Translations under genes and position numbers: made by a program
In this document: positions 1 to 9,296 of the stretch, one piece after another
Numbering within the stretch: the first letter of the stretch is position 1
How the letters are laid out: each line of letters starts with the position of its first letter
Notes under the pieces: generated by a model
Told to the model about the DNA's origin: nothing
Databases searched by the model: none
Seen by the model: the letters and a program-made list of their open reading frames with translations, nothing else
Assembly: GCF_023701485.1 (NCBI RefSeq)
Contig: NZ_JAMQBK010000058.1
Location: forward strand, 1 to 44,838
Direction: 5' to 3'
From: Aporhodopirellula aestuarii
GTDB lineage: Bacteria; Planctomycetota; Planctomycetia; Pirellulales; Pirellulaceae
Length of the DNA stretch: 44,838 nt

Positions 1-192
1 CCTATGCCCGTGCCATTCGACCGTGACACGTCTTGTCCATAACAATTTTTTGGCAGTCCAGTGATAGCTTTAGTTGGACGCAGAAACCACGGTTAGCATC
101 AAATGACAGACATACCACAAGTCGCCAGCCGACGTGCTTAGATTGGATGTCTCGCTAGCAAAGGGAGCTAAGAATGGATGCCTCCTACCCGT

Positions 193-225
193 AAAAACTC
201 CTGAAGGCCGGTCCGACCTTCAGGA
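193..225 (-). terminator. Rho-independent terminator after the DUF1559 gene
   Basis: Read on the minus strand, a perfect 9-bp stem (217-225 pairing with 199-207, core CTGAAGG/CCTTCAG) closes a 9-nt loop and is followed within two bases by five T residues (193-197). It lies about 45 nt beyond the stop of the minus-strand gene ending at 271. The rest of 1-192 shows no gene or repeat that I can recognise. Confidence 0.72.
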
Positions 226-270
226 TTCATTGAGCAAACAGGGCAATTAGGCAGTAGCGTGCAAAGAGAT

Positions 271-1647
271 CTAGAATCCCTCGATCACTTCTCGCGACGC
301 TCTCGTTCCTAAAGCTCCCCATAGTCCAAACGGGCTTTGATCGCCCACAGCATTTTCGCCAACATAGGAACCGTTATTAGCATGCACCGCATAATACGGG
401 ATCGTACCTGTCTGGTCTCCAGATTCGATGGAGTCGGTCACAAATTTCACGGCTCCATCAGCCATCAAGACGTGCACACCGCCTTGATGCCGGCTACTGG
501 CGGCAATTGGTCCCGCGTAGGAGGAGTGGATGTTGGAATTGCACGAAGGGGAATTAGGTGGAGTCACGGTGAAGAAGGCTGTGAACATTGTCCCGCAATC
601 TGCCCAAACGAAACCTCGTCGATTCAGGGTGTTCGTGGCTAATCCCCCGCTGCTGTTGTTGTCTCGAGGTGTCGCAGGGTCCCAAAACCGTGGTCGCCCT
701 GCATCGATGGCGGCATGTTGCGTGCAAAGGGTTTGATTGAAAGCCGGTCCCGACGATGACGGACCTCCCGTCGATCCGATGCCAAGGATAAGCAAATCGG
801 ATCGATTGTCGTAGTCTCCAAGGTCAGTAATGATTTCACCCGCCGCGATCGTGTTTGCGAGACCATCCGTAATATCGCGAAAGCCCATTTTGACTCGCGG
901 CATGAACACACCTCTCATTGACCCACGCTGCCTAAGGGCCGCCACTTGGACGTCGGCACCATTGAACGCCGGGCTGCTTCGTTCCACTCCAAAGTACCCG
1001 TCGCCATAACAAGCTGCGTAGTTGGTCCTGCCAGCCGCCGGCAGCCCCGTCCCCGGATCGCTAGGACATCGAAAACCCGCAATTTCAGTGGCCCAAGGGA
1101 CGTAGGCAGTTTGGTAGCCGGGATTAGGTCCCATCGCATTCCAAGGCCCCATCGTGCTAGCGTCGTCATTGATCGTAAACACGCTCTCGTTGTAGGGGTT
1201 TGAGATCTGCTCCCACAGAGCCTGCTGCTCCAGAAATGGCGTAATCCCCACTAAAAAGCTAAGCCGCAGGGCGTTGTGACCGCCTCCATTCGTGGTGCTT
1301 CCTGCACCATTTCCGTACCCCAAAATGCCCATGCTTGGATCGGTCGTGCCGCCGCCGTGAACGGGCAGTTGGTTGTAGGCCGAATGGTAGTTGTGAATCG
1401 ATAGACCGATCTGCTTGAAATTGTTGCTACAGCTCATGCGACGAGCTGCCTCGCGCGCCGCTTGAACCGCCGGCAGCAAGAGTCCCACAAGAACACCGAT
1501 AATCGCGATGACCACCAGCAACTCGACCAGGGTAAAGGCTGCGTGAGCATGCGAATTTGTTCTTCTCGTATCCAAAGTATGTCTCCGTGAGTTAGTTGAT
1601 AAACGTGAATCGCCACCTGATTTTGTCTCAAATCGCATATCACGCAC
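271..1647 (-). CDS. DUF1559 prepilin-like protein (H-X9-DG family)
   Basis: A 458-residue surface or pseudopilus-like protein of the large planctomycete DUF1559 family, whose function is not established. Residues 38-58 form a type IV prepilin N-terminus (FTLVELLVVIAIIG) with the conserved Glu at +5 (E42); cleavage would fall after A37, where most family members have Gly. The leader is unusually long (37 residues) but no Met lies closer to the motif; M4 is an alternative start. The C-terminal signature His-x9-Asp-Gly is at H387-G398, in the RHQGGVHVLMADG stretch. The middle is rich in Gly, Asn and Ser, as is usual. The gene stands alone and is followed by a good terminator, suggesting its own transcript. 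Family assignment is firm; the role is unknown. Confidence 0.95.
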   Translation of the reverse strand: MRDMRFETKSGGDSRLSTNSRRHTLDTRRTNSHAHAAFTLVELLVVIAIIGVLVGLLLPAVQAAREAARRMSCSNNFKQIGLSIHNYHSAYNQLPVHGGGTTDPSMGILGYGNGAGSTTNGGGHNALRLSFLVGITPFLEQQALWEQISNPYNESVFTINDDASTMGPWNAMGPNPGYQTAYVPWATEIAGFRCPSDPGTGLPAAGRTNYAACYGDGYFGVERSSPAFNGADVQVAALRQRGSMRGVFMPRVKMGFRDITDGLANTIAAGEIITDLGDYDNRSDLLILGIGSTGGPSSSGPAFNQTLCTQHAAIDAGRPRFWDPATPRDNNSSGGLATNTLNRRGFVWADCGTMFTAFFTVTPPNSPSCNSNIHSSYAGPIAASSRHQGGVHVLMADGAVKFVTDSIESGDQTGTIPYYAVHANNGSYVGENAVGDQSPFGLWGALGTRASREVIEGF

Positions 1648-2524
1648 GCGATAAGCTTGTGGACGACTTCAGATCAGATGAGTGACCCCTCGGAGTAATG
1701 CCCGTCGCAAGGTGCGTACCGCACCGGCGAGACACAAATGACGAACCAAACTAAGGCGACATGCAGCTCAACTTTGCATCGCCAGGGGTGCTGAGTTTCA
1801 CAAACGAGCCAGAAATTTGATCGCATCTATTTGTTTATCCATGAACGAGTCGCGGACGCGAGCTGCTTGGATTGTTTGCATCTTGCGCAGCCGCATGAGA
1901 TTTTGCCCATGAACAAGGCAGCGAATACTCGATTCAAACGTAAGTGGGGCAAGCCTCGTTGCCGCCCCCCGCTGAACACGGAGTGAAGAGAGAAAGGCGG
2001 TGACAAAACTAACCGGACAGAAAAACGCGAAATTGCCTTTCTTGTCGGCGGACCAGAAGCCCACCACATCTGTGGAGTGCGCCCCCCCACTGGCTTGAGC
2101 ATTGAAACTGTTGAGCGAAGCGGGCGAGGCCGATGCACACGAAGTGCGTCGCAGCTGTTTCGGCTGGATCCCCCACCGATCGCCGTGCCATCGGCTGAGA
2201 TCGAAGGCGCGACTACCTCATCTGCGATCGACCCTCCGAACTGAAAAACGGCGTTTGCAGTGGCGCGCGGCGAATGACTGGAGATGTGTGCCGACCTAGC
2301 ACAAACGTTCCCGCAAAACGTACTACCAAACCGACTTGCATTCACGACGATCGCCGACGATGGAAGTCTCACTCCACAGACGCAATCTGGTTCGAGCGCG
2401 TAAGTTCAGAATAAGGCCCGAAATCTAAACTTGCGGAGAGACCGCCAGGACGCTCCGGCAGATTGCAAACCGAGTCTCTTCGCATCCGTGAAACCACCTG
2501 CGCACTGCCGCCTATTAATCGGGG
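1648..2524. other. Long intergenic region without a convincing gene
   Basis: About 880 bp separate two minus-strand genes. The part next to 1647 should carry the promoter of the DUF1559 gene, but I see no clear promoter match. Open frames at 1827-2372 (minus) and 2102-2299 (plus) have no recognisable motifs and mutually overlap. Only the frame at 1798-2067 looks even slightly protein-like and is listed separately. Confidence 0.5.
1798..2067 (-). CDS. Possible small protein of unknown function
   Basis: An 89-codon frame whose second half (from about residue 48) reads like a charged helical protein, rich in Arg, Lys, Gln and Met with few rare residues, while the first half is hydrophobic and less convincing. 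I do not recognise the family. It overlaps a longer frame at 1827-2372 in another phase that looks like noise. No Shine-Dalgarno sequence is obvious before the ATG at 2067. It could be a remnant of a longer gene or a chance frame. Confidence 0.22.
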   Translation of the reverse strand: MVGFWSADKKGNFAFFCPVSFVTAFLSSLRVQRGAATRLAPLTFESSIRCLVHGQNLMRLRKMQTIQAARVRDSFMDKQIDAIKFLARL

Positions 2525-5503
2525 CTATTCCAACTTCGCCGGATCAATCACCACGTGCTTGATCAGTTTACGGTTCCAGGTGTACGTCGCGTGCACTCGC
2601 CCATCATCGGTTTGAACGATGGCGGGATAGCTGAATTCACCTGTTTTTTCTTTTTCCAGCACACCAACTTCTTTCCATTTCAGTCCATCGTCTGAAATCG
2701 CCAAGTTCAAAACACTCCGCTTCCCCCAGCCATTTTCAGTTGAACCGAGATGGTTGTAGATCATCAATTGGCGGCCATCGCTCAGCGTCACGACATCGAT
2801 TCCGGAATTCGGATTCGGTATGTCGATTGCCAATAGTTTTGACCACGTCTCGCCGCCATCGGTCGATTCGGTTGAGGCGATCACACTTTGTTGAGTGCGG
2901 CAAAGCGCTTGCAGACGGCCATCGGGATACGTCAGGATCGTCGGCTGGATCGCACTGAATTTTTTGCCGTCATTGATCGGCCCGATGCGTTTCCACGTGC
3001 CGCTGGGTTCTCCATCAACCAGCGTGATTTTTTCAAAATGAACTCGCCACCCATTGTTCTCGGTCGACGATCCACAAAGTAGCGTTTTACCATCGGCAAG
3101 TAAGATCGGTTTACAGCGTACCGGCCCATCGATCCCCTCGGGCAATCGTTGACGGTCGGTGAAGGTGCGGCCGCGGTCGTAGCTGACCATCATCTCACCC
3201 CACCAACTTTGCGGACTGGCCCCCACTTTAAAGAACAGTAATAGCGGTGCATCACCTGGCGGTTGATATAGCACTGGATTCCAGCACGGATGCCGCAGTC
3301 CCTCGTGCTGAACACCATCGGCAACGTTCAGCGGACGCGACCAATTCGATCCGTCGTGAAAGCTGGTCCAAATCACAACGTCCTTGTTCGCTTCTTTGGT
3401 GCCTCCGAACCAAGATGCCACCAACCCGCGAGTCGTTTGGCAAATTGTCGACGCGTGACACTCCTTGAACGGGGCCTCTTTAAAAAGAAACTCACTCGAG
3501 AGCAACGCCGGAAACGCCGATTTCACCGCAGATTGTGGTTTGCTCGGCATGAGTTCCTCCGGTGTAAACGTCCTGCAATCGTCGTGCGAGACATGATAGA
3601 TCCGACCGTTCTCGCTGCCGACCAAGAGATCGGGTTTGCCATCCTGATTGAAGTCACAAACCGCGGGACTGGAGGTGTGTCCGGCAACGTTTCGATCGGC
3701 AAGATTGCCAACTTTTTTCAGCATCACTTTGCCATCGACATCGCCGCAGTTGCGATACCAAGTCGCGTTTTTGGAATTAACTAACACGTCTAGTCTTGCA
3801 TCGCCGTCCCAATCGATGACCGCCAACTTGACGCGCCCGGAACGTCCGCACGTCCCCGAGTTGAGTTGCAGCGACTGTCCGTTCTCGTCGACGAAAACAC
3901 GCTCAGCCTTGCCGCCACCGGAGCGAAGCGTCAGGTAACCTTCTTGGTCGAGCATCACCAAGTCGAGTTTTTCGTCTGCATCGAAATCGATTGCAACCGG
4001 CGTCGTCCGCCACTGCGTCAGCGTCGAACTGGACGACGTTTGCCACCAATACCATTTCGGCGGCGATTCAAGTTGCCCGAAATCAAAGTTCTTCTCGACG
4101 AGGACTCCCGATTCGTTGGCCAACATCCCCAATTTGGAAAGGATCGAATTGTAGAGGATGTCTCCATCACCATCGCCGTCCCAATCGGCAACTGACAAGG
4201 TGGTATAACCCCACTTGGCCTCGGCGGGGCCTTGGATCGATCCGCTCTCGCCCGCCATCACACGAAACGGTTTCCGCGTCCCGTTGCCTTGCTGCACCTC
4301 CAGCAGTTTCGGGCCAGCCCACTTGGGAAGGCCGTTTTCAGCGGTGCCGAGATTTTCAAATAAGCCGATCGAACCTGCCGTGTTTCCACACAGAATGTCT
4401 TCGTCGCCGTCGTTGTCCCAGTCATACGCAACAGGGGTCGCGAGGGCACCGAACTTGAGTGTGTCGGCTTCTTGCTTAAAATACCGGGGCGAGCGGAACA
4501 CGGGCTGGTGATCACGGAGTTCTCCCGTGTTCTCAACCAATGCGACCCGCCCGTCTTCATCTCCAACGATCAAATCGAGATCACCGTCGGCGTCCCAGTC
4601 GATCGCGGTCGGAGTGATCATTTGCAAGTGCATCACCAACGGTTCACCGTCTGCGTTGTTTAGCTTCTGCCCGGCGGCGTAGAGCGGTTGGGTTCGCGTC
4701 CCAATGTTTTGGAAATAAGTAAACCCATCCAAAAATTCACCGCACAGCAGATCCAAGTCTCCGTCGTTGTCGAAGTCGGCAAAGTTTGGGCTCGGCCAGC
4801 CGTAGACATCGATCTCGCCGCCACCGGCCCGCAACCGCACGGGCTGCGATGAGTACTTCGGCCCCGTAGCACTGCCTTGGTTTTCGATCAGATACACGTA
4901 ACCGTGCAGCGGGCCGTTACGCCAATTGCCGTGATTGTCGTAGGCGTGGTCCCAACCGTAATCGGTCCAGTCGCCGCTGCCCACGATGATGTCGTTGTCT
5001 CCGTCGCCGTCGTAATCGACGTACCGCCACATATTCGCCCGGGTGTTGCCCTTGGTATGATGATTCGGGTTGGGGTGCGTGTTGATCTTGGTCGGTTTTG
5101 AAAAATCAAACCTCCCTGTTTTCGCATCACGGCGAAACTCTTTCGCTGGAAGCATGACGACCGGTTCGCCATCCACCACACTGAGCTGCATGAAATGATC
5201 GCCGCGACCGATGCGGACGCCAGGTTTGAATACCGGCATCTTCACACTCGAATCCTGCGTCGGATTTTCAAAGAAGTATGTGCCGTTGGACGGTTTGTCT
5301 GGACAACCTACCAACAGATCCAAGTCACCGTCGTTGTCGTAATCGATCGGCAACGGAAACGCCCACAACCCGACTCCCAAATCGACCTGCAAACCGGGAT
5401 TGTTGTACGCCAGCGGTTGCAGTTTCCACTGCGGTTCTTCAGCAACGACGAACGAACAAAAAATCACGGCGCATAGGCATGCGGAAAACTTGGGCAGCAT
5501 CAT
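2525..5503 (-). CDS. Exported FG-GAP/VCBS repeat protein fused to a sialidase-like domain
   Basis: A 992-residue secreted protein with two parts. I place the start at 5503 (tandem ATG codons preceded by AGAGAAG) because a signal peptide begins there (MMLPKFSACL, ending near VVAEE); the upstream in-frame ATG at 5572 would add 23 unlikely residues. Roughly residues 30-660 carry about nine calcium-type FG-GAP/VCBS blades, for example YDNDGDLDLLVG, YDGDGDNDIIVG and WDADGDLDLIVG, expected to fold as a beta-propeller. From about residue 669 to the end is a sialidase/BNR-like propeller with Asp-box-like turns (SYDRGRTF, STDGGETW, SDDGLKW). Sialidase-type domains hydrolyse terminal sialic or related acidic sugars, but no catalytic triad was verified and the substrate is unknown. 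The Asp-rich FG-GAP part may bind calcium and glycans. The gene stands alone. Confidence 0.9.
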   Translation of the reverse strand: MMLPKFSACLCAVIFCSFVVAEEPQWKLQPLAYNNPGLQVDLGVGLWAFPLPIDYDNDGDLDLLVGCPDKPSNGTYFFENPTQDSSVKMPVFKPGVRIGRGDHFMQLSVVDGEPVVMLPAKEFRRDAKTGRFDFSKPTKINTHPNPNHHTKGNTRANMWRYVDYDGDGDNDIIVGSGDWTDYGWDHAYDNHGNWRNGPLHGYVYLIENQGSATGPKYSSQPVRLRAGGGEIDVYGWPSPNFADFDNDGDLDLLCGEFLDGFTYFQNIGTRTQPLYAAGQKLNNADGEPLVMHLQMITPTAIDWDADGDLDLIVGDEDGRVALVENTGELRDHQPVFRSPRYFKQEADTLKFGALATPVAYDWDNDGDEDILCGNTAGSIGLFENLGTAENGLPKWAGPKLLEVQQGNGTRKPFRVMAGESGSIQGPAEAKWGYTTLSVADWDGDGDGDILYNSILSKLGMLANESGVLVEKNFDFGQLESPPKWYWWQTSSSSTLTQWRTTPVAIDFDADEKLDLVMLDQEGYLTLRSGGGKAERVFVDENGQSLQLNSGTCGRSGRVKLAVIDWDGDARLDVLVNSKNATWYRNCGDVDGKVMLKKVGNLADRNVAGHTSSPAVCDFNQDGKPDLLVGSENGRIYHVSHDDCRTFTPEELMPSKPQSAVKSAFPALLSSEFLFKEAPFKECHASTICQTTRGLVASWFGGTKEANKDVVIWTSFHDGSNWSRPLNVADGVQHEGLRHPCWNPVLYQPPGDAPLLLFFKVGASPQSWWGEMMVSYDRGRTFTDRQRLPEGIDGPVRCKPILLADGKTLLCGSSTENNGWRVHFEKITLVDGEPSGTWKRIGPINDGKKFSAIQPTILTYPDGRLQALCRTQQSVIASTESTDGGETWSKLLAIDIPNPNSGIDVVTLSDGRQLMIYNHLGSTENGWGKRSVLNLAISDDGLKWKEVGVLEKEKTGEFSYPAIVQTDDGRVHATYTWNRKLIKHVVIDPAKLE

Positions 5504-5706
5504 TGCTTCTCTTTCGGTGGGACTTGGCGGGGCATTCACGCAAGCTGAATGTGCGTCGATCTTAACACGCAACGAAGGCGCGTACCGAAAAACAACGCGG
5601 TCCAGATACGATGTTTTGAAGAAAGAAGCCTGCGGAACGATGGTTTCACTTGCTTCTTAACCAAACCCAAGCGAACATGCCAACAAATGTTCAGAAGCAC
5701 TGTTCA

Positions 5707-5736
5707 CGATCGGGTTATCGCCCCCAACCGCGATCG
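5707..5736. other. Hairpin between the FG-GAP gene and the GDPD gene
   Basis: CGATCGGGTT (5707-5716) can pair with AACC and CGATCG (5726-5736, one bulged G) around a 9-nt loop. It sits 28 nt beyond the GDPD stop on the minus strand. There is no T-run after it on either strand, so it may be a transcript-end stabiliser rather than an intrinsic terminator. Confidence 0.35.
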
Positions 5737-5763
5737 CCCAAGGCGCACTCTCTCTCGCAAAAA

Positions 5764-7323
5764 TCATTGAAGCTGCGACAAGATCAAACCGCGCTGCGGA
5801 TCAGGGACTGCCAGCCGCACGCTGCCCATACAACCTCGATCCTTCACACAGTTTCCGTTAGCCACCATCAACCGGCCCTTCGAACCGGCAGCAATGCCAA
5901 GGGCACAATTGAATTCGTATCGACCCAGCATTTGAAACCCGGAATCGGTGACCAACAGTTCCGAAGGTGATCCGTAACACCCGAACCACCAACGGTCATG
6001 TGCGAACGTCGCCGTTTGAATCCCCAGATGTGTGTGACCGCTTTGGAGTACATGTACACCGAGATATTGGAAGGCGCTGTCATACTCGTACACATAATTC
6101 TCTTGAACGCCATCTGGCAGTCCTCCCACGACAAAGAAATGACCGTCCCGAAAACCGATCCCTCCGGCACCGAACTTTACTTCCTGGACTTCATGTCTGG
6201 CGATTTCCTCGAGTGATTCAGCGTCGTACACGTAGACCCAGGAATCCGCGTTTCCCTTAGGATCGTTAAAGCTGCCCAAGTTCACGGCGACGTAGAGCCT
6301 GCCGTCGTGACAACAGAGATCGCCATGATGATTAGCGACCGGCACCTTCTTCAGAACCTTGCCTCTGCGATCGGTCTTCACGAGCGTCGTCGTAAAACTC
6401 CAATAGATACTCTCGTCACCAACATCGAACCCTTGGAGATGATGCGAGTAGTTGCCCTGGCAAACAACACTGTGAAAGGGCGAATCATCCGTCATCGAAA
6501 GCTCCGGTGATGGAAGAGCCTGACGAATCAGCGCGGGCCGGTCCGTGGTAATGGAATCCACTCCCATCCCTACGAAACGCCGTGCCAATTCCAAATCATT
6601 GATCGTCCAAACATGAAATCCAAAACCGGCTTCGTGAACACGATCGACAAAGCTCTGATCGACAACGTCTACGTTGTCGTGGGCCCCTAATCCGTTGGCG
6701 TTTGATTTCGAAAGACTGGCGATGACAGCGTTAGGCAGCGGCTTCCAAGCTTCCGACGCTTCCTTCCGCTTGAAACCAGTCAACCAATTGCATTGATACT
6801 GCGGCATCGATTGACGACAAGCTTTTACCACGGCTTCATTAAATGCGATGATGACGATTTGATTCGGAGCTAGACCGGAAACGGTCAGTTGCTTATTCAG
6901 CGTCGGAACGATCTCGGGACCGCATTTGATTTCGACGAAGATCCGCTTTCCGGGAGGAACAATATCCAAGACTTGAGACAGCGTCGGAATCCGCTGGCCG
7001 GCGTAACTCGCGTCCTTCCAACTCCCCACGTCCAATTGGCTCAATTGCTGCAGGGTCGCGTCTTTCACCACCAATTCCGCTTGCCCCGGCGCAACACGTT
7101 TCGTCGTTGAATCGTGAATGCATACGATTTCTCCGTCTTTGGTCAGGTAAAAATCCCCTTCAATCGCGTCGGCCCCACGTTCCCAAGCCAATTCAAACGC
7201 AGCGAGCGTATTTTCAGGTGCATCGTGGGACGCGCCACGGTGAGCCACAATCATTTGCGCCAAACACGTGTTCATTGGCACTAGCGAGGCCAGCACGACC
7301 AAAACGGCGAGTGTACGAAGCAT
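5764..7323 (-). CDS. Exported glycerophosphodiester phosphodiesterase with extra C-terminal domain
   Basis: A 519-residue protein with a signal peptide ending near CLAQ (residue 23). Residues 24-262 are a GDPD domain, which hydrolyses glycerophosphodiesters to glycerol-3-phosphate and an alcohol: AHRG with H28, PENT (E37, N38), the metal pair E55 and D57, H70-D71 of IHDSTTKR, and the FVEIK strand. These match the family's active site. The GDPD fold ends near residue 262, and a further 250 residues follow, with repeated strand-turn patterns suggesting a small beta-propeller (segments such as [16 protein letters not shown] and [10 protein letters not shown]). That extension is unusual for GDPD enzymes, which are normally about 250-350 residues, and could bind substrate or a cell-surface partner. 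Likely role: periplasmic scavenging of lipid-derived phosphodiesters. Confidence 0.92.
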   Translation of the reverse strand: MLRTLAVLVVLASLVPMNTCLAQMIVAHRGASHDAPENTLAAFELAWERGADAIEGDFYLTKDGEIVCIHDSTTKRVAPGQAELVVKDATLQQLSQLDVGSWKDASYAGQRIPTLSQVLDIVPPGKRIFVEIKCGPEIVPTLNKQLTVSGLAPNQIVIIAFNEAVVKACRQSMPQYQCNWLTGFKRKEASEAWKPLPNAVIASLSKSNANGLGAHDNVDVVDQSFVDRVHEAGFGFHVWTINDLELARRFVGMGVDSITTDRPALIRQALPSPELSMTDDSPFHSVVCQGNYSHHLQGFDVGDESIYWSFTTTLVKTDRRGKVLKKVPVANHHGDLCCHDGRLYVAVNLGSFNDPKGNADSWVYVYDAESLEEIARHEVQEVKFGAGGIGFRDGHFFVVGGLPDGVQENYVYEYDSAFQYLGVHVLQSGHTHLGIQTATFAHDRWWFGCYGSPSELLVTDSGFQMLGRYEFNCALGIAAGSKGRLMVANGNCVKDRGCMGSVRLAVPDPQRGLILSQLQ

Positions 7324-7605
7324 AAGAGAGGTTCTTCAGTGATAGCGTTGGATGAGTCGCCGCATCGCAGCGACGTGTGAGGGGTAAAGTGTTTCAGATT
7401 CGAACGAGTGAGGCTGGCGTGTACCCTATTCGCATGCACAAGCGAAAGCAGGCAGAGCGAACACGAACGAAAGTCAATTGCTTGGCACCTTTCCCTGGGA
7501 GTGACAAAGCCCCCTTTTCAGAAAACGTCAAGGAACGACTCCCGATCTCATACAAGGTGCGACTAATCAATCAACCATTATGGCTTCGGCGGGCGTCTAT
7601 TCCCA

Positions 7606-7907
7606 TTATCCGCAGTGGAGCGTGGGATCGCACGTGATTCCTCGATCACGCTTCGGTGCTGATCGTCTCATCTTGGATCTCCATAACATCAACAGCCCAT
7701 TGGCCAGGGCTGTCCGCGAAACCGATGCCACCACCGGAACGTCCAATGTAAACTCATTCGTACGGTGCTTAGCGTAGGGCCTCCCTTTCGGTCAGGAAAC
7801 CGGACCCATGCCTCAAATTCGATGAAGAGATCGTGAAGAAACTCGGCGCGAGTTGACGGGCAAACCACGGCAACATGATCGATCACGATCGACGCTGGTG
7901 AACGCAT
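7606..7907 (-). pseudogene. Frameshifted small gene next to the P-loop kinase
   Basis: The frame beginning at 7907 starts 6 nt after the stop of the kinase gene and reads well for about 42 residues (IVIDHVAVVCPSTRAEF, then FEAWVRFPDRKGG) before turning into Trp- and Arg-rich noise that stops at 7689. If one base is added in the GGCCCT stretch near 7782-7790, a second frame continues as PYAKHRTNEFTLDVP and stays open to a stop at 7606, giving about 100 residues that look protein-like. So this seems to be one gene with a single-base deletion, or a -1 frameshift site, or a sequencing error. The beginning loosely resembles a VOC-type strand but I do not assign a family. The remaining 7324-7605 shows no gene. 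Confidence 0.45.
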
Positions 7908-7913
7908 GGTTCT

Positions 7914-8420
7914 CTAAGAAGTTGTGTCGACGTATTTGACTTCGAATGCGGGTTCCGTTGGGGGTGCGTTCGCGACGTGCCCGCTCCAATCAATCAGCTT
8001 TGCCCGGTCTCTCGGGTTGCCGCGTGTCTCAATTCTCCGCCGGCGTTCCTCATCGTCGCACGTGAGATACCAGATGGTCGGCTGAATCCCAAATCGGGAA
8101 CGAAGACGATCGGGCCACGCCGCATCTTCAAGTTCTCGCGTGAACGGACCGACGATCACAACGCTGACGTGAGACAAGTTATCAGCGGCGGTGTTGAACA
8201 AACATTCGTAGACGGGATCGCGGAAGATCCGTTTGTACTCGGCGCTGTCACGATCCGTGGGTGGCATTCTCGCAGCCGCGAGCCCCGCCCGCACGACCGG
8301 CTCGGTGACCGTGTCACTGTCGAGCAGTGCCGCCGCGTGCTCGATAGCGAGATGTTTGCCAAACGTACTTTTCCCGACACCCGCGGCACCGGTAACGATG
8401 TGGAGATCGTGAGTCGTCAT
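7914..8420 (-). CDS. P-loop kinase-like ATPase (AAA_33/shikimate-kinase type)
   Basis: A 168-residue cytoplasmic NTPase. The Walker A motif GAAGVGKST is at residues 11-19, directly after the first beta strand (LHIVT). A Walker-B-like strand SVVIVGPF follows near residue 90, and an Arg-rich lid (DDEERRRRIETRGNPRDRAK) lies near 125-145, as in small-molecule kinases of the gluconate/shikimate/zeta-toxin kind. Length is normal for these. The substrate cannot be told. It is followed after 6 nt by the frameshifted gene at 7606-7907, so the two were probably co-transcribed. No antitoxin-like partner is visible, so a toxin role is unsupported. Confidence 0.8.
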   Translation of the reverse strand: MTTHDLHIVTGAAGVGKSTFGKHLAIEHAAALLDSDTVTEPVVRAGLAAARMPPTDRDSAEYKRIFRDPVYECLFNTAADNLSHVSVVIVGPFTRELEDAAWPDRLRSRFGIQPTIWYLTCDDEERRRRIETRGNPRDRAKLIDWSGHVANAPPTEPAFEVKYVDTTS

Positions 8421-8541
8421 GGGTTTTCAGACCAAAAATGGAACGCTGGAATAAAAATAACGTCTGTTCGTTTCACGCACGAAGGCAATTTTCAGTCCAA
8501 ACACAAACGCTCCGGGTCATTGATTGTTTGAGTGCTATTCA

Positions 8542-8615
8542 TAGCGAAATGGCGCAAGCCGACCGGTCTCGCGTTACCGGACGGCTTGCGGGCTGTTGTT
8601 TTAGGCGTTTCGCTA
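8542..8615. repeat. Solo palindromic element related to the 113-bp array
   Basis: A long imperfect palindrome between two minus-strand genes. Outer arms TAGCGAAA (8542-8549) and TTTCGCTA (8608-8615) are perfect. Inner arms CGCAAGCCGACCGGT (8553-8567) and ACCGGACGGCTTGCG (8576-8590) match in 14 of 15 positions around an 8-nt loop. The arm words are the same as those of the hairpin units at 25681-26348, but here ACCGGT is at the loop and TAGCG at the base, the reverse of the array. The rest of 8421-8729 shows no gene. Confidence 0.75.
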
Positions 8616-8729
8616 CATTTGAAATCCCGCAGTCAACCAATCGACGTCCCTCCGCGTTCGCTTGTCTTGTTGTTCAATCGCCTCGAACGAAGTGCATTAC
8701 ATACATCGATCCACGGAAAACATGCAGCC

Positions 8730-9140
8730 TCACCCCGTCAGTTTCCGTCCCGAGTATTTCCTCTGAGTTTTCGTGTCGTATGCCGCGAAGGCGGTCAGTG
8801 GAAACAAGGCGGTGGCTGTAATGAGCGAGATGTTTAGAAACGGGAGTTGCCACGCAACGATCCCCCAATAACCGGTTGCATTGCCAAACCGAGACGCGTC
8901 GATAGGACGATCGTAACCAATGAAAATGGGTGAGGAAGGGAAGGCGACCATGACTGCCAAGATCACGGACGCGACCACGCCAGCCCGCCATCGAAGTTTG
9001 GGCTGCTTCTGCCATGCCGAACGCAGCATCAACAAGGCCGGCATCAATACCATGTAAGCCAATACGGCGTAGGGACCTAGCACCAGAAAGGCGAGAAAGA
9101 TTGGCCGAATTAACGGATGGCGATAGCGGACAGACGTCAT
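8730..9140 (-). CDS. Small multi-spanning membrane protein, unknown function
   Basis: A 136-residue protein with hydrophobic segments near residues 12-38, 52-70, 88-105 and 105-120, so three or four membrane spans, and a basic C-terminal tail ending KTQRKYSGRKLTG. No family motif is recognised. Planctomycete genomes hold many such short membrane proteins. The ATG at 9140 follows a short basic stretch (MTSVRYRH), consistent with an inside N-terminus. The next gene downstream starts 580 bp away, so it is probably transcribed alone. Confidence 0.7.
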   Translation of the reverse strand: MTSVRYRHPLIRPIFLAFLVLGPYAVLAYMVLMPALLMLRSAWQKQPKLRWRAGVVASVILAVMVAFPSSPIFIGYDRPIDASRFGNATGYWGIVAWQLPFLNISLITATALFPLTAFAAYDTKTQRKYSGRKLTG

Positions 9141-9296
9141 CGGAGCGAGGGAATCCTTTCAGAGACGCAATAACAAAAGCGAACGGGACACGGGTTCGCT
9201 AAGTGTTCCTAGTCGCGTTCAACAGCGGAAGCTGCCCATCTTACCTTACAGCCGTTTGACAAACGGAGATGGTTCGCAAGCGGACTGCCACCTTCT

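Noticed and set aside
1827..2372. 181-codon minus-strand frame
   Set aside because: Ser/Arg/Pro-rich without hydrophobic pattern, overlaps other frames and has no start signal.
7914..8420. Zeta-type toxin of a toxin-antitoxin pair
   Set aside because: The P-loop fold fits many small kinases, and neither neighbour looks like an antitoxin.
9252..9266. Palindrome CCGTTTG/CAAACGG downstream of the NPYQ gene as a terminator
   Set aside because: The single-base spacer leaves a stem of at most five pairs with a practical loop, and there is no T-run.
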